A stretch of DNA of 64,000 bases from Pseudomonas fluorescens (GCF_002837185.1 NZ_KZ477985.1:248001-312000), one strand, 5' to 3'. Shown: positions 25,946-35,486, counted from the first letter of the stretch. Notes: a model not told the origin generated them from the sequence alone. Program-made: numbers and translations.

Positions 25946-26942
25946 TATCAGCCCGACCAATGTCCCCAATAACCTGCCAGTTTTCGCCGAAGGGCAGGCA
26001 TCACGCAGTGGGGAAAGCAGCGGTATAGAACGCCGTGTCACCGCCGGTGATGTCAATGGCTCGTTAAGCGCATCATTGCCCGGTTCATCGGGTAAAGGCT
26101 CCGGAATTCACGAGGATGTCGCGGCGCGACAAATTGTGAAGGCGTTTCGGGGGTTTATCAGTGGCAAATGCCGTGAGCGAATGATTCACAACGGAGCGAT
26201 CTGGAAGGCCACGGCGGCGGGTACGGAGAAGAGTCACATTGATGACCTCTCCAGAAGCAACCTTCATACGTTGCGTAAAGAGCTCGGTGGGTTGTCCGCA
26301 CAAGAGAGTAGTTTTCTGCAGAATTTCTTCAAAGTGCCGCTGTATGCGACACATAGTACAGCTGCGCCGGTTAAGCGCGACGATGACAGCGTTGCATTGT
26401 TTTCGCGGCAGAAACTTATTGATCGTCATATTATTTTTAATACTGAAAACTCACCTCAGGAAGATATAAAACTGTTGGGCAATGATGATTTTGTGTTCTT
26501 TGCCTTGGAGGCAGGCAGTGAGCCGAAGAAGCCAAGTAGTCGGTTTGGCGGCACGACGTACCGATTTGATTTTGACGCGACTGCCTTCAAGGAGTCCGCG
26601 TGGTTAAGCCTGGTTGAAATGCGTTTTGCGAAGACGCCTAATTTGGATCGGCATATTGACGGCCTGAACAGTACTGAATACGCGAATCTTTCAAAGCGCA
26701 CACTTCAACCGTTTGAGACGGTTTTTTCCGGGGGCGATATGAAGGCCGGTATTGGATTATCGCTTATCCGGGATTTGCGTAAGCTTTCACCGACGACCAA
26801 TCATCGTCTACTGAGCTGCACGGGTGAGGTGGAAATCAATAAGCTGATTAACGGCCTCTATCGTCCAGAAATAAAAGTCGCCAGGCACTTTTTCTCGAAT
26901 AACTACATGGAGGCCGCCGTGAGGAAGGATGACAAGGCATAA
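25938..26942 (+). CDS. OspC/CopC-like ADP-riboxanase type III effector
   Basis: A 334-residue protein resembling the catalytic region of Shigella OspC1/2/3 and Chromobacterium CopC as I remember them; these effectors modify host caspase arginines by ADP-riboxanation. Shared landmarks are NDDFVFFALE (182-191, Glu191 at the expected catalytic position), FGGTTYRFDF (203-212), GDMKAGIGLSLIRDLRK (266-282) and YRPEIKVARHFF (308-319). The first 55 residues are Ser/Gly-rich and polar, like a type III secretion signal plus chaperone-binding region. The C-terminal ankyrin repeats of OspC3 are absent, since the protein ends soon after the catalytic part. Base composition is visibly AT-richer (21 G+C in the 60 bases 26401-26460) with rare ATA codons, a sign of acquisition. 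No secretion apparatus genes are in the window. Confidence 0.72.
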   Translation: MPSISPTNVPNNLPVFAEGQASRSGESSGIERRVTAGDVNGSLSASLPGSSGKGSGIHEDVAARQIVKAFRGFISGKCRERMIHNGAIWKATAAGTEKSHIDDLSRSNLHTLRKELGGLSAQESSFLQNFFKVPLYATHSTAAPVKRDDDSVALFSRQKLIDRHIIFNTENSPQEDIKLLGNDDFVFFALEAGSEPKKPSSRFGGTTYRFDFDATAFKESAWLSLVEMRFAKTPNLDRHIDGLNSTEYANLSKRTLQPFETVFSGGDMKAGIGLSLIRDLRKLSPTTNHRLLSCTGEVEINKLINGLYRPEIKVARHFFSNNYMEAAVRKDDKA

Positions 26943-27021
26943 CGCCTATCCTTAGCGCCATGCGGGGCGCCGTGTCGGGATGCATGCACCCTGGCTCGAT
27001 TGATACGTGCGGGTTGCGGTG

Positions 27022-28512
27022 TTACAGCGGAGCGCTGTCCACAATCCGATTACGCCCCGTATGCTTGGCTTCGTACAGCGCCTGGTCCGCGCTCAACAGC
27101 AGTGCTTCTAACGACACACGGCTGCGCTTGGTCCAGGTGCTCATGCCGATGCTCACGGTGACCGATTGTTCGTCTCCCGCCCTCCTTGGCAAATACTCGA
27201 CGCCACTGCGGATATGCTCGGCAATCACCCAGGCGCCCTTGGCGTCGGTGTGCGGCAGTACTACCGCAAACTCCTCCCCGCCGTAACGCGCCGCCAAGTC
27301 GGCCGGCCGGCGAATATTGCTACCGATCACCTGGGCCACGTTTCGCAGAGCCTCATCGCCACCATGATGCCCATGGCGGTCGTTAAACGCCTTGAAGTGG
27401 TCGACGTCGATCATCAGCACCGTCAGCGGTTCGGTCGAGCGTTGTGCTCGGTCCCATTCCAGGCGCAGGCGCTCGTCCAGGGTGCGGCGGTTGGCCAGAC
27501 CGGTAAGGGCATCGGTCCCTGCCAGTTCTGACAGCACCTGCTCGACCCCGTGGCGCCGTCGCAGCTCCTTGCACAGCGCCCAGGTCAGCCATAACAGGCC
27601 AATGCATAACACCCCCGTTGCGAGGCTGACCAACCACGCTGCGCGTCGCCAGGGCGCGAATACTTCATCGCTGGCCAGGGCCACCGCGACGATCAACGGC
27701 AAATTGCCCACGCTGGAGAAACTGTAGAGCCGCCCCTGATGATCGACACTGGAGACGCTGCGAAAATTACCGTCCCGCTCGCGTAGCATGCGTGCCACAT
27801 TGGGCCGCGAACTCAGGTCCTTGTTGATCATATTCACTTCCAGCAAGGGCTCCTGGGCCAGCAGGATACCGTGATGGTTGAGCAGATTGATGGTGCTGCC
27901 GGCGCCGATATTCAGGCTGCTGAACAGTTGGTGGAAGTATGAAAGGCGCATGGAGGCGACCGCCACCCCTTGAAAGCCTCCGTGCGCTGAAGAAACCCGG
28001 CGGCTGAACGCAATGCGCCATGGGGCTTCGCATTCACAGCGGGCCATGAACGGTCGACTGATATACAACCCGATATCGGAGTTGCCACGGTGGACCTGGA
28101 AATAGTCGCGGTCGGCGAAGTTGCCAGTCTTGGGTGTGAGCAGGGAAGAGTCGGCAATCACTTCGCCGCTTGGATCCAGCAGCAGGATGTCGCCCTTGTA
28201 GGGCGCTGCGTTGGAGCGGTCGAACAGCACCAGGTGCCGGATGCTTGCCGGTAGGCCCTGCAGGTCGTTGCGCGCGGTCGCGGCGATCAGGCCTTCGAGG
28301 GCCATGTCATACAGCTCGACGTTGCGTAGCACATCGGCGTCGATCAATTGGGTGATGGTATTGGCGGTGCGCTTGGCGGTCTGCAAGGTGTTGGCGTGTT
28401 CACGAATCAACAGAGCGGTGACGATACCCACGATCAGCAATACCGTGAGGGTGCTGCCCAGGATCAACAAGCGCTCCGGGCGGCGGGTAGGGCGGGCAGG
28501 GCTTGGGCTCAT
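27022..28512 (-). CDS. membrane-bound diguanylate cyclase (PDC/Cache sensor-GGDEF)
   Basis: A 496-residue protein: a membrane segment at about 15-37, a periplasmic Cache-type sensor domain (about 40-285), a second membrane segment (about 291-313) and a C-terminal GGDEF domain. The active site reads GGEEF (411-415), and an inhibitory I-site RPAD (402-405) lies five residues before it, so the enzyme should be active and product-inhibited. It makes cyclic di-GMP in response to an unknown periplasmic ligand. Single gene, convergent with the effector gene and preceded by a REPIN. Confidence 0.93.
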   Translation of the reverse strand: MSPSPARPTRRPERLLILGSTLTVLLIVGIVTALLIREHANTLQTAKRTANTITQLIDADVLRNVELYDMALEGLIAATARNDLQGLPASIRHLVLFDRSNAAPYKGDILLLDPSGEVIADSSLLTPKTGNFADRDYFQVHRGNSDIGLYISRPFMARCECEAPWRIAFSRRVSSAHGGFQGVAVASMRLSYFHQLFSSLNIGAGSTINLLNHHGILLAQEPLLEVNMINKDLSSRPNVARMLRERDGNFRSVSSVDHQGRLYSFSSVGNLPLIVAVALASDEVFAPWRRAAWLVSLATGVLCIGLLWLTWALCKELRRRHGVEQVLSELAGTDALTGLANRRTLDERLRLEWDRAQRSTEPLTVLMIDVDHFKAFNDRHGHHGGDEALRNVAQVIGSNIRRPADLAARYGGEEFAVVLPHTDAKGAWVIAEHIRSGVEYLPRRAGDEQSVTVSIGMSTWTKRSRVSLEALLLSADQALYEAKHTGRNRIVDSAPL

Positions 28513-28577
28513 CGGGCGTACTTCTGCGTTGAGATGCCCTTAGCGTAGTAGCAACTCTGGAATATGGCGCAGAACCA

Positions 28578-28670
28578 AATGTGGGAGGGGGCTTGCCCCC
28601 GATAGCAGAGTGTCAGCAAATGATATGTTGACTGGCCCACCGCTATCGGGGGCAAGCCCCCTCCCACATT
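28578..28670. repeat. REPIN
   Basis: Two near-perfect inverted copies of the REP arm (left GTGGGAGGGGGCTTGCCCCC, right its complement) around a variable centre. It fills the gap between the oprD-type gene and the diguanylate cyclase gene. Confidence 0.95.
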
Positions 28671-28697
28671 GGATCTTAATCGTCAGCACGATCGTGA

Positions 28698-30020
28698 TCA
28701 GAACACGTTGATCGGATAGTCCACGATCACCCGATACTCATCCACATCCCGATCCACCGCCGAATAGCCATTGCCACCTCGGTTGGTCGCCCATTGCAGG
28801 CGCACCGCCAGGTCTTTGGCCTTGCCGCCTTGCACCACGTACTTCAAGTCGATGTCCCGCTCCCAGTGCCTGGCGTTCTTGCCATCGGCGCTGTACCAGC
28901 TGCCGTAGCCGCGGCTGTTCGGGTCAACGCGCGTCAGGTCGGTCTTGCCGCTGATATAGGACACGGCGGACGTCAGGCCCGGCAGGCCGACACCGGCAAA
29001 ATCGTAGGCGTACTTGAGCTTCCACGAACGCTCGTTGGGGCCGTTGAAGTCCGAATATTGCTGGGAGTTGTCCAGGTACACGCTGTCGCCCTGGGTGATG
29101 TAGTCGAACGGCGTGTTGCCGTTGACCCGCTGATACGCGGCGGTGACGCTGTGGTTGCCCACGCCTACGGTGACATGCAGGCTGTAGGTGTTGTTGTCGA
29201 TATCGCCGAGCAGCGCCTGGCCGGTGTCCTGGGTGTGGTAGTAGTGCAGGCCGGGGGTCAGGCTGACCAGGTCATTCAGTGCGTAGGTGTATTCAAGGTC
29301 GTAGTAGTACTGGTGCCATACGTCCTTGAGTTCGGCGGCGTACAGGTTGCTGGTCAGCCCCGGGATCGCGCTGAACGATACACCGGCCCAGTTCAGGTGC
29401 TGGCTGTCGGCGTTGGCCGGCAACGCGCCGTAGCTGGTGCCGATGCGCCGGTGGCCGCTCTGGTTGTAGAGCTTGGTAAAGCTGGCCTGGCCGCCTTCGA
29501 ACATCCAGCCGTCGAGGCTGTGGTTGCTCAGGCTCACACCGCGAAACGTCTGGGGCAGCATGCGCGTCATGCCGCCGGCGATCACCGGGTTGTTGAGGAA
29601 CAGGTCGCCGGCCTTCAACTCGGTGTCGAGCGCCCGCATTTTCAGGGTGCCGCCAGCGGTGGAGAACGCATCGGGCGCCTTGCCGTTGCCGCTGCCGTAC
29701 GGAAGGATGCTGGAGCCGTCCGTGCCGCCACCGCCGTCGAGCTTGAGGCCGAGCATGGCGTTGAGGTCCAGGCCGAAACCGACTGCGCCCTGGGTGTAGC
29801 CGGACTCGAAGGTGCCGATAAAGCCCTGGCCCCACTCTTTGCTGTCATCGGTGTGAATGTCGCGGCGGTCGCGGTTCATGTAGTAGTTGCGGGTGTTGAT
29901 CGTGAGGTGCGAACCCTCGACGAAACCGTCGGCGGGTGCAGTGTCTGCCGCGTGGGCAAGAGGGGTGATCGTTGCTGCGATTGCGAGGAATAACGGGGTG
30001 AACGTCAGCGAGTTCTTCAC
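28698..30020 (-). CDS. OprD family outer-membrane porin
   Basis: A protein of about 440 residues with a signal peptide ending near LAHA and a long region of alternating amphipathic strands with many Tyr, Trp and Gly. OprD signatures are [19 protein letters not shown] at the start of the mature part, [13 protein letters not shown] and a terminal phenylalanine. Such porins take up specific small acids or peptides; the substrate cannot be read from sequence. I prefer the GTG at 30020, which has AAAGGAG eight bases upstream, over the ATG 21 bases earlier. Confidence 0.93.
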   Translation of the reverse strand: MKNSLTFTPLFLAIAATITPLAHAADTAPADGFVEGSHLTINTRNYYMNRDRRDIHTDDSKEWGQGFIGTFESGYTQGAVGFGLDLNAMLGLKLDGGGGTDGSSILPYGSGNGKAPDAFSTAGGTLKMRALDTELKAGDLFLNNPVIAGGMTRMLPQTFRGVSLSNHSLDGWMFEGGQASFTKLYNQSGHRRIGTSYGALPANADSQHLNWAGVSFSAIPGLTSNLYAAELKDVWHQYYYDLEYTYALNDLVSLTPGLHYYHTQDTGQALLGDIDNNTYSLHVTVGVGNHSVTAAYQRVNGNTPFDYITQGDSVYLDNSQQYSDFNGPNERSWKLKYAYDFAGVGLPGLTSAVSYISGKTDLTRVDPNSRGYGSWYSADGKNARHWERDIDLKYVVQGGKAKDLAVRLQWATNRGGNGYSAVDRDVDEYRVIVDYPINVF

Positions 30021-30085
30021 CGGTGGAGCTCCTTTGGTCAAGCATGAACGGCCAGTGTCGTGGGGGTGCCCGGCCTTTTTTTACG

Positions 30086-30115
30086 GCAAAAAAAAGCCGC
30101 TGAAGTCAGCGGCTT
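30086..30115 (-). terminator. rho-independent terminator (minus strand)
   Basis: Stem GCCGCTGA / TCAGCGGC with a T-tract on the minus strand (the A-run at 30088-30095). It lies downstream of the RND and two-component operon and upstream of the oprD-type gene, so it probably ends the operon. Confidence 0.85.
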
Positions 30116-30256
30116 TAAGACAGATTCCCAGTGTAGAGCCCTGGAAATAAGTCGAGGGAAATTCGGGTGAGTGGTCAGCTGCCTTTGCCGGCGCGCTCAT
30201 CGATGCGTCAAAGTAACGCAGGTGAGCGCTGTGATACAGAGTGTAACAAGATAATG

Positions 30257-30279
30257 ACTGTTGCCCAAATCGCAACAGT
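30257..30279. repeat. perfect inverted repeat ACTGTTGC-N7-GCAACAGT
   Basis: Eight-base perfect arms with a seven-base centre, about 50 bases after the histidine kinase stop and 240 bases upstream of the porin. No T-tract follows, so it looks more like an operator or RNA structure than a terminator. The rest of the 30042-30327 gap shows only the terminator at 30086. Confidence 0.6.
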
Positions 30280-30327
30280 TTCCAGGAGATATGCACATAA
30301 CCTAACTGTGGGAGGTGTTCTCCAGAC

Positions 30328-31692
30328 TCAGACAGGCAGGGTCATGCCGAAGGTATTGCCGCCACCTTCGCTGCGCACGAACACATCCCCGCCATGCATC
30401 AACGCAATCGCCTTGACGATGGCCAGCCCCAGCCCGTGATTCGCGCCGCTGTTGCTGCGTGACGCGTCCACTCGGTAAAACCGTTCGAACAGGCGCGGCA
30501 GGTGTTCGTCGGCAATTGCCTCACCGGGATTGGTCACGCCGATCATTACCTGTTGGCCCTGCACTTCTATATGCACGTCGATGACCTGCCCCGGTGCGGT
30601 GTGTTGCACGGCATTGCTCAGCAGGTTGATCAGCGCGCGCCGCAGGTGGGCCTTTTCGATCTGCACCCGAGCATCGCCGTGCACACGTACTTCGACCTGG
30701 GCGTCTTCGAGGATGAAGTCCAGGTAGTCGAGGGTGGTGGCGACTTCATCGGCCAGGGCGCTTTCGATCAGCTTGGTGGCCTTGCTGCCCTGGTCGGCAC
30801 TGGCGAGGAACAGCATGTCGTTGATGATCGAGCGCAGCCGCTCCAGTTCTTCCAGGTTCGATTGCAGCACCTCGAAATAATGCTCGGCCGAGCGCCCGCG
30901 GGTCAGTGCGACCTGGGTCTGGCCGATCAGGTTGGTCAGCGGCGAGCGCAGTTCATGGGCGACGTCGGCGTTGAAGGATTCCAGGCGTGAGTAGGCGAGT
31001 TCGACGCGGTCGAGGGTGGCGTTGAACGAGTTGACGAACTGGCTCAGTTCCGGCGGCAGCGGTGACAGTTGCAGGCGCCCGGAGAGCTTGGGCGGTGCGA
31101 GTTTGCGGGCTTCGGCCGAGAGCTTTTGCAGAGGTTTGAGGCCGATGCGCGACACCCAGAAACCCAGCAACGAGGCCATGACCACGCCGACCAGCGCCAG
31201 GCTGACCAGCGCCACCAGCAGATGGTGCTGGGTGGCGCGGAAATTCTCGGTGTCGATGGCGATCATGAAACGCAGCGGCGGGCGTTGCTCCTTGGCGGCA
31301 AACTGGCTGACCAGCACCTTGAACGGGTAATCGTGGCCGGGCAGGCGCAGGTCGCGTTTCCCGGTCGGGCCCTGGGCAAACGCACGAATCTGCGCATCGG
31401 GCTCGCCGTATTCGTAACCCGGGTCGCTGCTGACCACCCAGAAGCGGATGCGCTTGTCTTCTTCGCCCAGCAGCTTGAGCTTGGCCTTTATCTTGACCCA
31501 ATGCTCCGGCGTACCGAAGCGGTTCACCGAGGATTCCAGCACGCTGTAGCGCGCATCCAGCTCGGCCCCCGGCAACAGGCCCAGGCCGCGGTCCACTTGC
31601 TGGTAGAGCGCGCCGCCGATCAGCACGAAGATCAGCAGCGCCACCAGGGTGAACATGCCGCTCAGGCGCAGGGCGATGGAGTTAGCCGGCAC
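30328..31692 (-). CDS. sensor histidine kinase of the RND operon (CusS/BaeS-like)
   Basis: A kinase of about 454 residues: membrane segments at about 10-30 and 157-180 bracket a periplasmic sensor region of some 125 residues, then a HAMP linker, the H-box FNADVAHELRSPLTNLIG (His246), and an ATPase domain with N and G boxes (ALINLLSNAVQHT, GLGLAIVKAIALMHGG). I chose the GTG at 31692, which overlaps the response-regulator stop by eleven bases; the frame upstream of it is only the overlap with that gene. It most likely controls the adjacent efflux pump. Stimulus unknown; metal or envelope stress are the usual cases. Confidence 0.92.
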   Translation of the reverse strand: MPANSIALRLSGMFTLVALLIFVLIGGALYQQVDRGLGLLPGAELDARYSVLESSVNRFGTPEHWVKIKAKLKLLGEEDKRIRFWVVSSDPGYEYGEPDAQIRAFAQGPTGKRDLRLPGHDYPFKVLVSQFAAKEQRPPLRFMIAIDTENFRATQHHLLVALVSLALVGVVMASLLGFWVSRIGLKPLQKLSAEARKLAPPKLSGRLQLSPLPPELSQFVNSFNATLDRVELAYSRLESFNADVAHELRSPLTNLIGQTQVALTRGRSAEHYFEVLQSNLEELERLRSIINDMLFLASADQGSKATKLIESALADEVATTLDYLDFILEDAQVEVRVHGDARVQIEKAHLRRALINLLSNAVQHTAPGQVIDVHIEVQGQQVMIGVTNPGEAIADEHLPRLFERFYRVDASRSNSGANHGLGLAIVKAIALMHGGDVFVRSEGGGNTFGMTLPV

Positions 31693-32359
31693 TGCGGTTC
31701 TCCAGCACGTAGCCCATGCCGCGGATGGTGTGCAGCAGCTTGTGCTCGAAGGGCCCGTCGAGTTTGGCGCGCAGGCGCTTGATCGCCACTTCGACGACAT
31801 TGGCGTCGCTGTCGAAATTGATGTCCCAGACCATCTCGGCGATGGCCGTCTTGGACAGGATTTCGCCCTGGCGCCGCGCCAATACGCTGAGCAGCGAGAA
31901 CTCCTTGGCGGTCAGGTCCAGGCGCACGCCGTTGCGGCTGGCCTTGCGACTGATCAGGTCGATCCACAGGTCGGCCACCGTCACCTGCACCGGCTCATGC
32001 CCGCCGCTGCGCCGGGTCAACGCTTGCAGGCGCGCCACCAGTTCCAGGAAGGAAAACGGCTTGCCCAGATAGTCGTCGGCGCCTTCGCGCAGGCCACGAA
32101 TGCGGTCTTCCACGCGCTCGCGGGCAGTGAGCATGATCACCGGGGTCTGTTTGCGCGCACGCAAGGCGCGCAACACGCCAAAGCCGTCGAGCGCCGGCAG
32201 CATCACGTCCAGCACGATCACCGCGTAATCGTTCTCCAGTGCCAGGTGCAAACCCTCGACGCCTTCGCGCGCCACGTCGACGGTGTAGCCTTGCTCCGTC
32301 AGGCCGCGGTGCAGGTAGTCCGCGGTTTTTTCTTCATCTTCGATAATCAGGACGCGCAT
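31682..32359 (-). CDS. OmpR-family response regulator of the RND operon
   Basis: A 225-residue regulator: receiver domain with phospho-acceptor Asp51, Thr78 and Lys100 (GKPF), then an OmpR/PhoB winged helix (LDLTAKEFSLLSVLARRQG and AIKRLRAKLDGPFEHKLLHTIRGMGYVLE). Closest in style to CusR/CopR/IrlR regulators. The ATG at 32359 puts the receiver at the N-terminus; 29 upstream codons are open but unlikely. Starts 31 bases after the pump gene, overlaps the kinase gene. Confidence 0.93.
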   Translation of the reverse strand: MRVLIIEDEEKTADYLHRGLTEQGYTVDVAREGVEGLHLALENDYAVIVLDVMLPALDGFGVLRALRARKQTPVIMLTARERVEDRIRGLREGADDYLGKPFSFLELVARLQALTRRSGGHEPVQVTVADLWIDLISRKASRNGVRLDLTAKEFSLLSVLARRQGEILSKTAIAEMVWDINFDSDANVVEVAIKRLRAKLDGPFEHKLLHTIRGMGYVLENRSAG

Positions 32360-32390
32360 CAGCCTTTTGTTCCAGGGCGGGGCCTTGGCC

Positions 32391-35300
32391 TCAGTGTGTG
32401 GTCGCCAGCGCGAGCGCCGGTTTGGGCCTGTGGAAAAAACGTTCAAGGTACAAGTATATGACTGGCGTGGTGAACAGCGTCAGCGCCTGGCTCACCAGCA
32501 AGCCACCGACCACCGCGATGCCCAGCGGTTGGCGCAGCTCCGCGCCGGGGCCGGAACCGAGCATCAACGGCACCGCGCCAAGCAAGGCGGCGAGGGTGGT
32601 CATGATGATCGGCCGGAACCGCGTGACACAGGCTTCGTAGATCGCCTCCTCAGGCGGCAGGCCGCGCACGCGCTGGGCCTCCAGGGCGAAGTCGATCATC
32701 AGGATGCCGTTTTTCTTGACGATGCCGATCAGCAGCACCAGGCCGATCAAGGCCATGATCGAGAAGTCCTGGCCCAGCAGCCACAGCATGATCAACGCGC
32801 CCAGGCCCGCCGAGGGCAGGGTGGAAATGATCGTCAGCGGGTGCACGAAACTCTCGTACAGCACGCCCAGGATAATGTAGACCGCCACCAGTGCCGCGAG
32901 GATCAACCACGGCTGGCTGGCCAATGAACTCTGGAACGCCTGGGCCGCGCCCTGGAAATTGCCGATGATCGCAGCGGGCATGCCGATATCGTTCTTGGCC
33001 TGGTTAAGCATGATCACCGCATCGCCCAGCGCCACCCCGGGCGCCAGGTTGAACGACAGGTTGGCGGCGGGGAACATGCCGTCATGGCTGATGGACAGCG
33101 GCCCCACCGTAGGCGGGTCGACCCTGGCCAGCGCCGACAGCGGCACCATCTCGTTGGTCAACGGTGAGCGCAGGTAAAAGTAGTTCAGGCTCTCGGCCTT
33201 GCCGCGCTGTTGGCGGTCCAGCTCCAGCACCACCTGGTACTGGTTGATTTCGGTCTGGTACTCGTTGATCTGGCGCTGGCCGAAGGCATCGTACAGCGCC
33301 TGATCGACATCGGTGGCGCTCAGGCCAAAACGCGCGGCGGCCTGGCGGTCGATCGTGATGTGGGTGATGCTGCCGCCCAGTTGCAGGTCGTTGGACAGGT
33401 CACGAAACGCCGGGTTGGTGCGCAGTTTTTCGGTGAGTCGCTGGGTCCAGGTGTTCAGTGTCGGACCGTCGTTGCTCTTGAGCACGTACTGGTACTGGGC
33501 GCGGCTGGGACCGGAGCTCAAGTTGATGTCCTGGCCGGCGCGCAGGTACAGGACGATGCCCGGCACCTTCGCCAGCTGCGGGCGGATGCGGTCGATGAAC
33601 TGGCTGGCGGACACGTCGCGGTCGGCGCGGTCTTTCAAGGCAATCCAGAAGCGGCCGTTGGCGATGGTCTGGTTGCTGCCGGTCACGCCCACCGAGTGGG
33701 AGAAGGCCTGCACCGCCGGGTCGGCCTTGACGATCTCGGCCAGGGCCTTGTGCTTGGCGACCATGTCCGGGTACGACACATCGGCCGCCGCCTCGCTGGT
33801 GCCGAGCACAAAACCGGTGTCCTGCAACGGGAAGAATCCCTTGGGGATAAACACGTAGCCGACCACGGCCAGGGCCAGGGTTACCACGAAGATCATCGCC
33901 ATGCTGCGTTGGTGGGCCAGGGCGCGGCGCAGGTTGCGCGCATAGCCGGCCAGCAGACGCTCGCTGAACGTGGGTTTGGCATGGGCAGGATGGGTCGGCG
34001 CACGCATGAACAGTGCCGCGAGGGTGGGCGCCAGGGTCAGCGAGACCACCACCGAAATCAGGATGGTCGAGGTGGCTGTCAGCGCAAACTCCTTGAACAG
34101 CCGCCCGACCACGCCGCCCATGAACAGCAGCGGAATGAATGCCGCCACCAGCGAGAAGCTGATGGACACCACGGTAAAGCCGATTTCGCCCGAGCCTTTG
34201 ATCGCGGCCTCGCGCTTGTCCAGCCCGGCCTCCAGATGCCGATGGATGTTTTCCACCACCACAATCGCATCGTCCACCACAAAGCCCACGGCAATCACGA
34301 TGGCGACCAGGGTCAGGTTGTTCAAGCTGAAGCCCATCACATACATCAGCGCGAAACTGGCCACCAGCGAAACACCGAGCACGGCCGACACAATCAACGT
34401 CGCCGACAGTTGGCGCAGGAACAGCGCCATCACCGCCACCACCAGCAGGATGGCGATCAGCAGGGTCATTTCCACTTCATGCAGGGAGGCGCGGATGGTC
34501 TTGGTGCGGTCGGTCAATACGCTGACCTGCACCGAGGCCGGCAGCATGGCTTCCAGGCGTGGCAGTGCTTGCTGGATGCGGTCGACCGTGTCGACGATAT
34601 TCGCGCCCGGCTGGCGCGAAATCACCAGGTTGACCCCCGGTGTATCGCCGGACCAGGCTTGCACGTAGGCGTTTTCCGAACCGTTGATGACCCTGGCGAT
34701 ATCACGCAACTGCACCGGCGCGCCATTCTTGTAGGACACAATCAACTGGGCGTATTCGTCAGGGTGAAACAGTTGATCGTTGGTCGACAGGGTCGACACA
34801 CTGTCGGCGCCGTAGATCGCGCCCTTGGCCAGGTTCAGGCTCGACTGCTGGATGGCCAGGCGAATGTCCGCGAGTGTCAGGCCGACCGCCGCGAGTTTGT
34901 CGGGGGAGGCCTGCACGCGAATCGCCGGGCGTTGCTGGCCGGTGATGTTGATCTGGCCGACACCGTCGATCTGGCTGATCTGGCGCGCCAGCAGGGTTTC
35001 CACGTAGTCGCTCAGTTCGGTGCCGGGCATGCTGGCGGAGCTGACGCTGAGGATCAGCACCGGGCTGTCGGCCGGGTTGACCTTCTTCCAGGTCGGCAGG
35101 CTCGGCATATCGCCGGGCAGCTTGCCGGAAGCGGTATTGATCGCGGCCTGGACTTCCTGGGCGGCGGTGTCGATGCTTTTGTCCAGGGTGAATTGCAGGG
35201 TCAACAGGCTTGAGCCCAAGGCGCTGCTGGACGTCATCTGGGTCATGCCGGGGATGGCGCTGAATTGCACCTCAAGCGGCGTCGCCACCGATGAGGCCAT

Positions 35301-35486
35301 GGTGTCCGGGCTGGCGCCGGGTAGCTGGGCGGTGACCTGGATCGTCGGAAACTCCGCTTCCGGCAGTGGCGCAACGGCCAGGCGCGGGAAGGCAATGATG
35401 CCCAGCAGCACCAGGGCAAACGTCAGCAGCAGGGTGGCGACCGGATGATCAACGCACCAGGCCGAGGGCGAGCGACTGCCACTCAT
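32391..35486 (-). CDS. RND efflux pump inner-membrane permease (MdtB/MdtC-like)
   Basis: A 1031-residue RND transporter with twelve expected membrane segments and two large periplasmic loops. FVVDDAIVVVENIHRHLE in TM4 carries the paired aspartates of the proton relay. Strand-rich porter domains (VGQINITGQQRPAIRVQ) and the second half (GIVKKNGILMIDFALEA) follow the HAE-1 pattern, nearest the MdtBC/MuxBC branch. Unlike mdtABC or muxABC there is only one permease gene. Substrates unknown. Its start overlaps the adaptor-protein stop by four bases. Confidence 0.94.
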   Translation of the reverse strand: MSGSRSPSAWCVDHPVATLLLTFALVLLGIIAFPRLAVAPLPEAEFPTIQVTAQLPGASPDTMASSVATPLEVQFSAIPGMTQMTSSSALGSSLLTLQFTLDKSIDTAAQEVQAAINTASGKLPGDMPSLPTWKKVNPADSPVLILSVSSASMPGTELSDYVETLLARQISQIDGVGQINITGQQRPAIRVQASPDKLAAVGLTLADIRLAIQQSSLNLAKGAIYGADSVSTLSTNDQLFHPDEYAQLIVSYKNGAPVQLRDIARVINGSENAYVQAWSGDTPGVNLVISRQPGANIVDTVDRIQQALPRLEAMLPASVQVSVLTDRTKTIRASLHEVEMTLLIAILLVVAVMALFLRQLSATLIVSAVLGVSLVASFALMYVMGFSLNNLTLVAIVIAVGFVVDDAIVVVENIHRHLEAGLDKREAAIKGSGEIGFTVVSISFSLVAAFIPLLFMGGVVGRLFKEFALTATSTILISVVVSLTLAPTLAALFMRAPTHPAHAKPTFSERLLAGYARNLRRALAHQRSMAMIFVVTLALAVVGYVFIPKGFFPLQDTGFVLGTSEAAADVSYPDMVAKHKALAEIVKADPAVQAFSHSVGVTGSNQTIANGRFWIALKDRADRDVSASQFIDRIRPQLAKVPGIVLYLRAGQDINLSSGPSRAQYQYVLKSNDGPTLNTWTQRLTEKLRTNPAFRDLSNDLQLGGSITHITIDRQAAARFGLSATDVDQALYDAFGQRQINEYQTEINQYQVVLELDRQQRGKAESLNYFYLRSPLTNEMVPLSALARVDPPTVGPLSISHDGMFPAANLSFNLAPGVALGDAVIMLNQAKNDIGMPAAIIGNFQGAAQAFQSSLASQPWLILAALVAVYIILGVLYESFVHPLTIISTLPSAGLGALIMLWLLGQDFSIMALIGLVLLIGIVKKNGILMIDFALEAQRVRGLPPEEAIYEACVTRFRPIIMTTLAALLGAVPLMLGSGPGAELRQPLGIAVVGGLLVSQALTLFTTPVIYLYLERFFHRPKPALALATTH

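Noticed and set aside
33210..35213. A 667-codon plus-strand frame inside the RND permease gene.
   Set aside because: Antisense shadow of a clearly recognised transporter; composition and lack of domains give it away.
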